Positions 1-7,709 of a DNA stretch of 64,000 nucleotides are shown here, in pieces. The stretch covers positions 2,356,001 through 2,420,000 of the forward strand of contig OZ245751.1 in NCBI GenBank assembly GCA_965227445.1, written 5' to 3'. The notes below the pieces were generated by a model. That model was given only the letters and a program-made list of their open reading frames with translations. It did no database searches and was not told the origin of the DNA. Every line of letters starts with the position of its first letter. The stretch's first letter is position 1. Position numbers and translations under genes: made by a program. Origin of the DNA: DT-110 sp030148525. Its GTDB lineage: Bacteria; Bacteroidota; Bacteroidia; Chitinophagales; Saprospiraceae.

Positions 1-381
1 ACACTGGCACCCGAGCAATGGAAAATCGCAGGACTGCAAAAGAGGATTATATTTATTATCGCTATATCAAAATATTTCATATTCCTACATTTTTTCTATA
101 TTTTCGTTGTAGCGTTCAAACCTTGTTCTGGCGCATCTAGCCCTTTTTCCTAATTACCCGTATTGCTTTTTATTGCTGCCTTTTTTACAAAAGGGGACAG
201 CGCAGGATGTATTCCAGACCAAAAACCGATGTACATGTACACAAACACACCTTGGACGATTCGCTTTCCGGCGATTCGCAGCGTTCCATAATTCGGCCTC
301 TCATTAAGCGATCTAGCCTCTTTGGCATCATAAACGGATGCTTTTTGACATGTATCCCGTAATCCCAAAACTAGTACAAAC
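1..381. other. AT-rich stretch with no assignable gene
   Basis: All three forward frames run open from the window edge only to about position 115-155 before stopping. None shows a recognisable domain, so a 3' gene end here cannot be confirmed. The first 130 bases are markedly AT-rich, as expected of intergenic DNA. No clear TAnnTTTG element was found in front of the lipoprotein start at 382. Confidence 0.4.
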
Positions 382-2403
382 ATGCGTAAGGCCCACGCTG
401 CACTACTATTCCTCCTCTATGGAATAGCCTTTTCCTGTCAGGATTTTGACCAGTTCGGTGAACGAATCACTGAAGGTGTCACCTTTGAGATCAGCACTGA
501 CCTGCTGGCCAATCCACTAATTTTACAATTTACTGATCCCCGGACCGGGGAGGTTCCCGATGATTTGTTGGTTACTCTCCTGGAATCTGACTTTTCGGGT
601 GTCTATACCCTCGATGGTCGTCGATCCCTGGAAGCAACTAATGGTATTCTGCCGCTGGGTGTCCTGAAGGACGAACTCAGGGGAATCAGTGCCCCCCGAC
701 GTATCCTCATCCGTTATGAGGCGCCCGGTTACGTAACCCGTGACCAAGTCTTTATGGTGGAATCCCAGGAACCACGGGTCGTTCAGGTACCCTTGCAGGA
801 AGGCACAGATCCGGGGCCCGATGTCGATGAGTTACGTACCGAATTGGCTATGTCCCATCCGGTCGGCAGAGACCTCGTCTCGAATAGTGGACTGATCGAG
901 CTGCGTATTCCCAAACAGGTGCGCTTTCTGAATGCCCGTGAGGAAATAGTAATGGGAAGTGACATCATTCGGGCCAACCTGTACGCTAATAGCCGTGCCA
1001 ACCGCTCCTTTTTGCGAAAGCAACTAACGCACCAGTCGTTCCGACTGCAGGATGGGCAATTGACCACTATGTCAATCGAGCCAATCGCTCTAATCACCCT
1101 GACTCTTGAGCGCAATGCTGCCACGGACCTTTTATACCCTATACGGGTTCAGGTTCCCGTCAGGTCCGGGTCTAACAATCGATTTACGGGCGAGCCCCTA
1201 AAGGCTGGTGACCTGGTTCCGGTATATGGATACGATCACAGTCATACCTGCTGGGGAAGTACGGGGCTTGCACGTATAGAACGTGGCGACGAGGGCCTGG
1301 TGGCCAGCACCTGGATCCGAAAATTACAACCACTGGCCATAGGGTGGGGGAGTTTCCAGGAAGCTGATATCGATACCGAATGCATCCTCTTGCTGGACGT
1401 GGAAGCGGAGGTCTCAGAGCCCTACAATGGTGTGTACCGCCGAGATTATCTGGATACTATTCAGACGGCAACCGGACAGGATACTATAATCCGGATCAAA
1501 GAGGAAGTCTTTTTCGAATACGAAGAAAAACCACGCCTTTCCTTCGCGGCTATGTTCCCGAATTGTGCCACTGGAAATGCCCAGGGCCTGGATGGACTCA
1601 TCCGAAAGGCCAAAAAAGATATCGTTGATTATTTCCGCCGGCAGGACAGTTCGGCCTTTAAAGGAGTAACCTTTCGCACCGAAAAGGGACTGTACCCTAT
1701 ATTTCGTCCCTCGGTATGCATGAACCAATCGGCTACTGCTGAGCAACGCTACTTTGATCTCACCATTAACAGCGATGCTATGGCCGATGGATTTCTTAAT
1801 TATACCTACGGCAATATCGAAGGGCAGGAATACATCCAACTGGAGAAGGGAAAAAATGAGCTGGTATTACCCTTCCCGGATGATCTGTTTCTGTTAGACG
1901 GTGAAGAGGCCCGCTTCACCTTTACCTTTCTGGAAAACTGCTACCGGCTGCAAGACGGCACCGAAACCAGTCTGTGCGAGCTGGCCGAGGGATTTAGTTT
2001 TGATATTAGCCCGCCTATTCCTAAGCAGCCCCTGTCTTTTTCCGTAAGGGCCGAAACTGCTTGCAATAACCTGAACAATAGTAAGGTAGTGATTCGCCCA
2101 ACTATGCCCATTCTGTTTCGGGAACACTGTGGCGACGCTCCTACTCCATACCGCTATCTGGGCCGCCTGATCGATGGAAACTTTGAGGGAGCCGTGCCCC
2201 TGGAACAGGGAAAATCCTATGACTTCCTGCTTCCGCTGGGCCAATCGACTAATGCCTTTTCGGATATTCAGCTTTCTACCAGCGAAGCAGTGTATAAACG
2301 GAACGGTCAATCGATATTGCTGACCAATAATAATGGCATGATCCATTTGGATCTGGGAATTATCGAAGTGCCCGATGCCATCTGCCAGCTGTTGAGTAGT
2401 TAA
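382..2403 (+). CDS. large lipoprotein of unknown function
   Basis: A 673-residue protein that begins with a lipoprotein signal: charged MRK, a hydrophobic stretch and a lipobox ending A-F-S-C with Cys19, so it should be lipid-anchored to the cell envelope. The mature part looks like successive beta-rich segments, and several cysteines (SHTC, PNC, SVC, ENC, TAC, EHC) suggest an extracytoplasmic, disulphide-bearing fold. I recognise no family or catalytic motif. It stands alone: the downstream genes are on the other strand and nothing precedes it in the window. A surface or adhesin-like role is only a guess from architecture. The ATG directly before MRKAH is the only sensible start because it gives an intact signal peptide. 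Confidence 0.85.
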   Translation: MRKAHAALLFLLYGIAFSCQDFDQFGERITEGVTFEISTDLLANPLILQFTDPRTGEVPDDLLVTLLESDFSGVYTLDGRRSLEATNGILPLGVLKDELRGISAPRRILIRYEAPGYVTRDQVFMVESQEPRVVQVPLQEGTDPGPDVDELRTELAMSHPVGRDLVSNSGLIELRIPKQVRFLNAREEIVMGSDIIRANLYANSRANRSFLRKQLTHQSFRLQDGQLTTMSIEPIALITLTLERNAATDLLYPIRVQVPVRSGSNNRFTGEPLKAGDLVPVYGYDHSHTCWGSTGLARIERGDEGLVASTWIRKLQPLAIGWGSFQEADIDTECILLLDVEAEVSEPYNGVYRRDYLDTIQTATGQDTIIRIKEEVFFEYEEKPRLSFAAMFPNCATGNAQGLDGLIRKAKKDIVDYFRRQDSSAFKGVTFRTEKGLYPIFRPSVCMNQSATAEQRYFDLTINSDAMADGFLNYTYGNIEGQEYIQLEKGKNELVLPFPDDLFLLDGEEARFTFTFLENCYRLQDGTETSLCELAEGFSFDISPPIPKQPLSFSVRAETACNNLNNSKVVIRPTMPILFREHCGDAPTPYRYLGRLIDGNFEGAVPLEQGKSYDFLLPLGQSTNAFSDIQLSTSEAVYKRNGQSILLTNNNGMIHLDLGIIEVPDAICQLLSS

Positions 2404-2501
2404 AAATCCGTGAGGTTGGAAACACACTTTTACGTAAAGTGATGATATTCAGGGCCCAAACCACACGTTATTTAGAAAACTGGCTAGCCCCGATTTCACC
2501 T

Positions 2502-2527
2502 AAAAAAGACCGCCCGTACGGGCGGTC
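2502..2527 (-). terminator. rho-independent terminator of the sulfite-oxidase operon
   Basis: A perfect 20-bp palindrome with core CCCGTACGGG (2508-2527) is followed on the minus strand by six T residues. It lies 43 bp after the stop of the sterol-desaturase-type gene, which fits an intrinsic terminator for the minus-strand genes at 2570-5676. The same CCGTACGG core recurs in hairpins near 16253, 22405, 23584 and 23752. Confidence 0.75.
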
Positions 2528-2569
2528 CGGAAAATACCAATTCTAACTTACAACCAGGATCCAGAGCCC

Positions 2570-3658
2570 TCAGGCTACCGGATCCCTTTCTTTATCTATG
2601 GGGTTAACCTGGAGAGTATTTGGCGCCTGATCGTTCCTCCGATTGTGCCTGAAACCGTGGGTGTTCTGTTCGAGGAATCCCTTCGGAAAGTTCTCCACTC
2701 CGGGAAATCCAAGGCGAATATCCCGTCCGTTATAGGGGATATAAGCCGTACGGAATACGTAGTCCCAAATGGCCAGCGTCAGTCCAAAGTTTACCCCATA
2801 GCGATGCTCCTCCGGCAGGTTATAACTATGGTGCCAGATGTGCATTTCCGGAGAGTTGAATACGTATTTCATTACGGGGCCCAGCACAACGGCTCCCAGG
2901 ACCGCTCCCATGGCGACTACTGCAACTTGAGTTCCCAAACCGGGGTCTTGTAACAGCTGTACATCAAAACCAGAGGTAGCTATGATCAAACCGATTAGTG
3001 TTCCGAGGACTCCTCCGGTTACATATCCGGGGACGGTAATATTGGAGTGATTATAATGCCCTACTGCCAGGGTGAAAATGTGGATAATAAAGAAGTCGTA
3101 AAGGCCAATCCCCAGCAGTGCCAGTGGGATGTATTCCAGGGTGCGGTAAACAACGTTTTCCATCCAGTGGTACCGCAGGTGGGCGGCAAATCCCATTTGT
3201 TCTACGCTGTGGTGAACCTTGTGAAACTCCCACAACCGATCGGAGCGATGCAGTAAACGGTGTACCCACCACTGCACGAAATCGCGCACCAGAAAGCCAA
3301 CCAGCAGAATAGCCCAGAGAGGAGCTCCGTTGAGTGGATTATTGGCCTGCAGGTTGAACCCGGTCAGGTTGCGTATCCCGTCATTAAACAGATTGACCAC
3401 CACGTCGGAAGCCGCATTGTAAATGATAAGTGAGAACAGGAAAAAGTTGAAGAACATATAGAAGAAATCCAACCAAAAGTCCTTGCGGAACTTAGGTTGA
3501 TTCTTGCGCCAGGGCGACAGTATTTCGACCAGGAAGAAGAAGACCGAAACAATGATGAGCCAGTAAAAATAATTGTGCCACCCCGGATTAGTAATCTCTG
3601 ACCAGAGGTAGTTGGCGTAGTTTTGATACGCATCCACGAAAATATTCCAATATTTCAT
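2570..3658 (-). CDS. sterol desaturase / fatty acid hydroxylase superfamily membrane protein
   Basis: A 362-residue multi-pass membrane protein with the histidine clusters of the fatty-acid-hydroxylase superfamily: H133-RLL-H137, HKVHH at 146-150, HYNH at 201-204 and HIWHH at 273-277. In this family the clusters bind a di-iron centre that hydroxylates or desaturates a lipid-like substrate. At least five hydrophobic segments lie around these motifs. The gene starts 10 bp after the cytochrome gene, so the two are almost certainly co-transcribed, downstream of the sulfite-oxidase-type gene. The combination suggests a periplasm-facing redox cluster, but the substrate cannot be read from sequence. 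An intrinsic terminator follows the gene. Confidence 0.85.
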   Translation of the reverse strand: MKYWNIFVDAYQNYANYLWSEITNPGWHNYFYWLIIVSVFFFLVEILSPWRKNQPKFRKDFWLDFFYMFFNFFLFSLIIYNAASDVVVNLFNDGIRNLTGFNLQANNPLNGAPLWAILLVGFLVRDFVQWWVHRLLHRSDRLWEFHKVHHSVEQMGFAAHLRYHWMENVVYRTLEYIPLALLGIGLYDFFIIHIFTLAVGHYNHSNITVPGYVTGGVLGTLIGLIIATSGFDVQLLQDPGLGTQVAVVAMGAVLGAVVLGPVMKYVFNSPEMHIWHHSYNLPEEHRYGVNFGLTLAIWDYVFRTAYIPYNGRDIRLGFPGVENFPKGFLEQNTHGFRHNRRNDQAPNTLQVNPIDKERDPVA

Positions 3659-3668
3659 AAGTTATAAC

Positions 3669-4223
3669 TTACAGTTCCAGAATATACCATTCAATTTCAT
3701 CGACATCCAGGTTGGCCCGCCGCCCACTTTCATCCGGAGCGTAGTTATTGGCCAGGTATTCCAGGATTTTGGGTTCAGTATCGCCCAGGTCCCATAGCCC
3801 CTGGGTAGCTTGCATCCAGCGGATCATGTCCTCCCAACCTTCGTAAGTAGCCCGGTTCTGGGTCACTAAAGCGGCAGAGTGGCAGGCAGTACAGGTGGTA
3901 CGAACCAACTCCCAGCCTTCGGCCACTTTTAATCCGGTGGCCATATGTATACCATTTTCGATCTTATCCTGTTCGGCCTTTGCAGCCCGCTCGGAGCGGG
4001 CACTAAGCATGGCCTTTTCTTGCTGAGGCGTCAGGGGATCGGGCCCCCGGAACCAATCTTCCATAGCTGGTCCGAACCAGAGATACATCAACAATATGGT
4101 GGCTGCTCCCAACACTAGCTTTACGGCGTTAATTACGGCCATGAACATGCGGTGCCAGGACTCGTTGAACCGGTCTCGGGTACGCTCCGTATGGTTGCTG
4201 TCGTCAGGTAGTGGAAAAAACAT
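3669..4223 (-). CDS. membrane-anchored monohaem c-type cytochrome, putative electron acceptor of the sulfite-oxidase-type enzyme
   Basis: A 184-residue protein with one transmembrane helix (about 28-50) and a haem-binding CTACH at 111-115. The pattern around the haem site (WELVRTTCTACHSAALV and, further on, the WEDMIRWM segment with a possible axial Met) resembles the cytochrome subunits that accompany SorA/SoxC-type sulfite dehydrogenases. The N-terminus stays in the cytoplasm and the haem domain should be periplasmic. It lies 115 bp downstream of the molybdoenzyme gene and 10 bp upstream of the sterol-desaturase gene. Its likely job, by inference from gene order, is to pass electrons from the molybdoenzyme to the respiratory chain. 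Confidence 0.82.
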   Translation of the reverse strand: MFFPLPDDSNHTERTRDRFNESWHRMFMAVINAVKLVLGAATILLMYLWFGPAMEDWFRGPDPLTPQQEKAMLSARSERAAKAEQDKIENGIHMATGLKVAEGWELVRTTCTACHSAALVTQNRATYEGWEDMIRWMQATQGLWDLGDTEPKILEYLANNYAPDESGRRANLDVDEIEWYILEL

Positions 4224-4247
4224 AGGAATCTGATTAGTTCAATGTTA

Positions 4248-4336
4248 GCAACCTAAGGTTGTATTTGGTATAAGGTATAGGTTAGCAGGACAGGCAAAAA
4301 AGGTCCCTATACACTATACCTACTACCCAGTACGTG
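4248..4336. repeat. inverted GGTATA-type degenerate repeat between cytochrome and molybdoenzyme genes
   Basis: One arm reads GGTATAAGGTATAGG-like and the other CCCTATACACTATACC-like, separated by an A-rich turn. The unit is a degenerate hexamer to heptamer around GGTATA. A related inverted pair lies at 33405-33490, and CCAATACC-type copies occur at about 36046-36110. The element fills most of the gap between the molybdoenzyme stop and the cytochrome start. Confidence 0.55.
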
Positions 4337-4338
4337 GA

Positions 4339-5676
4339 TTATACCACTTTGATGGCGATTCGGTGACACGCATTATTCAGATAACCACGCGGGTTCCATC
4401 CGGGCAACACCATCGGTTGGGCACTACCATTGTCGTCTGTTGCCCGGGCCCAAACTTCGTAATAGCCCGTTTGGGGAAAGCGAATAGTAGCCGAAAAGTG
4501 CTGCCAGGCCAAACGGTTTGCCGGTGGTTCAAGCTGACAAGTCCGCCAGGTCTGACCAAAGTCGATCGAGTATTCCATCTTCTCAACCCGGCGATCACCG
4601 GCCCAGGCATGGCCTCTGATCGGAAGGGCCTGTGCCAGTTTAAGGCTGGCACCGGTTTTCGGGTATGTGATCAGGGATTTGACGGGCATGGATTCGATAA
4701 TGCACATTTCGTCGTCGGGCACCTTTGTTCCCGGCGGCACCGGCTTACAGGGTATACGGTACGATTGCCCGGTCATCTTTGGTCCGTCGTGTACCTTATT
4801 ACGAACCACTAATTTGGATAGCCATTTTCCAGAGCAACTGGCGGGCCATCCGCCAACAACCAATCGCAAAGGATAGCCATTGTAATATGGCAGATCTTTC
4901 CCATTCATCGCCCAGGCAATAAGGGTCTCATCTTCCATTGCTTTTGCCAGTGGAACACCGCGTGAGATCACTACCTTATTTGCGTCACCTGATATATGGG
5001 TATCGCGGCCGTAATAGCCAACGTATACAGCATCCGGCTTTATGCCTGCCTCATTCAGTACATCTTTAAGTCGAACACCCGTCCATTCGGCACAACCCAC
5101 GGCTCCGGTTGACCATTGGTTACCTTTAGCCGGTGGATTGAATTCGCTGCGACCATTACCGCCGCATTCCAGCGTGAGCTGATACGTATGGGCGGTAAAG
5201 CGCTGCTTTAACTCATCGATTGTAAAAGATATGGACTGGCGGACCGATTCCCCTTCAATAGTCAGCTTCCAGGTCGACACATCAATGGTCGACTCACGAG
5301 GTGGTAAGCCGTTATTGCGAACAAAGAACATATCGTTGGGTGTCAATCGGTCGTCGAGCAAGTGCGGAGGCGTCTCTGCATTCACCGGTCGGTCATTCAG
5401 TACAACCAGCCCGGGATGTTTACCAGGTATCTGAAAGGGAACATCCGTCTGGGCTAGCCCTGCCGGGATCATACCCGCCGGAAAATGTCGCCCAAATACC
5501 ATCGGTGCCCCCAGTGCTGCGCCCATAGCGGCCAACACACTTTTTTTAAGGAACCCACGACGGCTGGTTTCCGCTGTGGTCCTTCCCCAAAGCAGACGGT
5601 CGGCCCGAACAGGGTCTTTCTCGTATAGAGCATGAATGCCTACTCGCTTAGGTTTATCTGAGTGGTCTTGCTGCAT
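4339..5676 (-). CDS. Tat-exported sulfite oxidase-family molybdopterin enzyme (SoxC/SorA-like)
   Basis: A 445-residue protein. A twin-arginine signal, SRRGFLKK at 38-45 followed by an Ala/Gly-rich hydrophobic stretch, predicts export as a folded cofactor-loaded enzyme. The molybdopterin domain carries LECGGNGR, with Cys171 as the expected molybdenum ligand, then VGCAEWTGV, YYGRD, and GYPLRLVVGGWPASCSGKW, all typical of the sulfite-oxidase family. The C-terminal third is the Mo-co dimerisation domain. Sulfite to sulfate oxidation in the periplasm is the likely reaction, but related enzymes act on other oxyanions. The neighbouring cytochrome fits an acceptor role. The ATG is kept because it includes the whole Tat leader, although the pre-RR region (about 37 residues) is long. 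Confidence 0.88.
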   Translation of the reverse strand: MQQDHSDKPKRVGIHALYEKDPVRADRLLWGRTTAETSRRGFLKKSVLAAMGAALGAPMVFGRHFPAGMIPAGLAQTDVPFQIPGKHPGLVVLNDRPVNAETPPHLLDDRLTPNDMFFVRNNGLPPRESTIDVSTWKLTIEGESVRQSISFTIDELKQRFTAHTYQLTLECGGNGRSEFNPPAKGNQWSTGAVGCAEWTGVRLKDVLNEAGIKPDAVYVGYYGRDTHISGDANKVVISRGVPLAKAMEDETLIAWAMNGKDLPYYNGYPLRLVVGGWPASCSGKWLSKLVVRNKVHDGPKMTGQSYRIPCKPVPPGTKVPDDEMCIIESMPVKSLITYPKTGASLKLAQALPIRGHAWAGDRRVEKMEYSIDFGQTWRTCQLEPPANRLAWQHFSATIRFPQTGYYEVWARATDDNGSAQPMVLPGWNPRGYLNNACHRIAIKVV

Positions 5677-5695
5677 AATTGCCTATTTTATCACA

Positions 5696-5727
5696 CAAAG
5701 GTGTGCATAATCATACGCTTGCGCCAA
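5696..5727 (-). promoter_or_regulatory. candidate promoter of the sulfite-oxidase-type operon
   Basis: On the minus strand a TTG (5725-5727) stands 21 bp before CACCTTTG (5696-5703), one mismatch from the Bacteroidota -7 box TAnnTTTG. The -7 box overlaps a small palindrome, CACAC-AAAG-GTGTG, that could serve as an operator. The gene starts 20 bp downstream. Confidence 0.3.
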
Positions 5728-5801
5728 GCGGGCGGTTGCTGATTAAGATACGTGTGAATAGACGAATTTGGGTGTTACCCCAATACTACAACTTTTATAT
5801 G

Positions 5802-5827
5802 AATACATGATAATTTAATCATGTATT
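5802..5827. repeat. AT-rich perfect inverted repeat
   Basis: Arms AATACATGAT and ATCATGTATT pair perfectly (10 bp) around a 6-nt loop and are followed by a T-run on the plus strand. The repeat lies between the molybdoenzyme start and the stop of the membrane protein at 5913. It could be a terminator for reverse read-through or a binding site; the sequence does not decide. Confidence 0.45.
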
Positions 5828-5912
5828 TTTTCTCACTAAATAAACGGGAACTTTGCGTTTGGCAGGGGATAAGCTGGTCGATAAATGGCCGATTGTCAAA
5901 ACCTGGCGTTAT

Positions 5913-6833
5913 TTATTCTTCGGTAATAGCGCCGTCCTGATTCAGGTATCCGATCCGGTTATAAATCCAATGGATCAGTACGCCAAACAACACGCCACCA
6001 ACAATCAGTGCGATATTGATCAGTCCTTCGGCTGAAAATGACAATCGAATCATCACGGTGGAAATAATGAATCCCGCATTGCGGATCAATTGACTGTAAT
6101 GCTCGGTATACAGGAGGGAAACCAGCAAAATCAGTACATCAATGAGGATGAGCGCAGTAAAAAACTCATCGTAAAAGATCTTATTAATATCCGTCAGTTC
6201 TTTGATGTCCCCAGCCGTAAATTGCCGTAGTTCCAATATCCAGTCACCTAAACTATACATCGCCAAACTGACCAACAAGGGGAGTAATAGCACACTTACA
6301 CCTTTTTTAAACCGGATAAAACGTTCCAGACCCGGAGGATCGGGATACTTGGGTTTCTTTGAGCGCAAACGGTGAAAAGAATAGATCAAAAAGAACAGTA
6401 ATACAAAGCCTACCATATCACCTACAAAGAGCCGGTCGTATTTGTGCGACCAAAAGTCCTGTAATTCAAGATTGGAAATGTCCTTGAAGATCCGCCGGAT
6501 CACAATCAGCGAAATTATCTCGTATTGAGTGGCGATGGAGGTGGTAAATGAACGTGGAAGGTGGTAAATGAGCTGGTACACCTCAAAAACCAGAATGAAG
6601 GAAAAGGGGGTATATATGGCCGAAATAGGATCTTCTAATAACCTGCCCGTTGGGGTGTTCGGAAACAGGACATCTGCATTATGCAGGAAAATCAGGCATA
6701 AATGGGCAAGAAAGCCTGCGATTGCCAGGTAAATAATTGCTACTTCAAACCACCGTTTGAAAGTCTCTCCAAACAGTTTTTTATGTAAACGAAGTAAGAG
6801 GGTAGCCAATAGCACGTTTTTTTGTACCTCCAT
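5913..6833 (-). CDS. conserved multi-pass membrane protein, function unknown
   Basis: A 306-residue protein with about six hydrophobic segments, near residues 30-50, 72-90, 137-157, 177-195, 227-245 and 268-290, joined by basic loops (RRIFKD, RLRSKKPKYP). I do not recognise the family and see no transporter or enzyme motif. The segment SFILVFEVYQLIYHLPRSF and a following charged stretch recall voltage-sensor-like modules, but this is too weak to name. It lies 30 bp downstream of the agmatinase-type gene on the same strand, so it is probably the last gene of that transcription unit. Confidence 0.72.
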   Translation of the reverse strand: MEVQKNVLLATLLLRLHKKLFGETFKRWFEVAIIYLAIAGFLAHLCLIFLHNADVLFPNTPTGRLLEDPISAIYTPFSFILVFEVYQLIYHLPRSFTTSIATQYEIISLIVIRRIFKDISNLELQDFWSHKYDRLFVGDMVGFVLLFFLIYSFHRLRSKKPKYPDPPGLERFIRFKKGVSVLLLPLLVSLAMYSLGDWILELRQFTAGDIKELTDINKIFYDEFFTALILIDVLILLVSLLYTEHYSQLIRNAGFIISTVMIRLSFSAEGLINIALIVGGVLFGVLIHWIYNRIGYLNQDGAITEE

Positions 6834-6863
6834 TAAAGAGGAAAAAGCACTAATTGTTCTGTT

Positions 6864-7685
6864 CTACAGCATTTTATCCAGCAACTCTTTCATACACTTA
6901 GCAGCAATCATAGCCGTCAGGCCTTCGCGATCACGCAAGGGATTGTATTCCACAATATCGGCTCCCACGATGGGTACATCGATTGCCTGAATAATGGAGA
7001 GCAATTCGCGCACCGTCATCCCACCCGGTTCGTAATGCGATAATCCAGGTGCCAGGCCTGGTTCTAACACATCCATGTCGAGGGACACATACAGGGGCTC
7101 CTCCAGTGAAAAGTCCGTTTGCCCCCGCCAATCTTTCATTTCAATAATCTCCACACCATATTTATCTGCCATATCCCGGTGTTCGGGTATCATAGTGCGA
7201 ACACCCACCTGTACCAGTCGCTTGACCAGGCCACTTTCCAGGATGCGGGCAAAGGGGCAGGCGTGGGAATAGCGATTGCCCTCGAAGGAGTCGTACATAT
7301 CAGTATGGGCATCCAGGTGCAGGATAGTTAAGCCCGAATGGCGTTTGGCTGTTGCTTTAATGAGCGGATAGGTAATTGAATGATCTCCTCCGAGGGCTAA
7401 TAGCCTGGGGCCTCTGTGCAGAATGCGTTCAACCTGCTCGTCTATATCTTCGTAGGCACCAATCGGTAAATCACCCAGCCAGACCAAATCGGGATGTGCA
7501 TCCAGCAGCTGCAGGCTTTCCGTATAGTAGTTAGCCGAATCAGAATGATAGGCATCCACAATTAAAGGCGGCGCGAGGGCGGGGCCTCGCATAAAGGAAC
7601 TATAGGCATCGAAGGGTACTCCGCCAATGGCAATGTTTCCGGGGCCTAACTTTTGGAGTTGCTCGAGGTACGTAGGTAAAGTCAA
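6864..7685 (-). CDS. speB: agmatinase-type ureohydrolase
   Basis: A 273-residue member of the arginase/agmatinase/formiminoglutamase family. The binuclear manganese ligands are all present: H102 in GGDHS, D125/H127/D129 in LDAHTD, and D203/D205 in SLDMDVLEP. The length and the SHYEPGGM segment resemble agmatinases, which hydrolyse agmatine to putrescine and urea. A second ureohydrolase in the window (hutG) belongs to histidine breakdown, so this one more likely serves polyamine metabolism. It lies 24 bp downstream of a GNAT-nitrilase fusion, and nitrilase-superfamily enzymes (N-carbamoylputrescine amidohydrolase) act in the same pathway. Guanidinobutyrase or proclavaminate-type substrates remain possible. 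Confidence 0.82.
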   Translation of the reverse strand: MTLPTYLEQLQKLGPGNIAIGGVPFDAYSSFMRGPALAPPLIVDAYHSDSANYYTESLQLLDAHPDLVWLGDLPIGAYEDIDEQVERILHRGPRLLALGGDHSITYPLIKATAKRHSGLTILHLDAHTDMYDSFEGNRYSHACPFARILESGLVKRLVQVGVRTMIPEHRDMADKYGVEIIEMKDWRGQTDFSLEEPLYVSLDMDVLEPGLAPGLSHYEPGGMTVRELLSIIQAIDVPIVGADIVEYNPLRDREGLTAMIAAKCMKELLDKML

Positions 7686-7709
7686 TAGTTTTGGTTTGCA
7701 GTTGATTAG

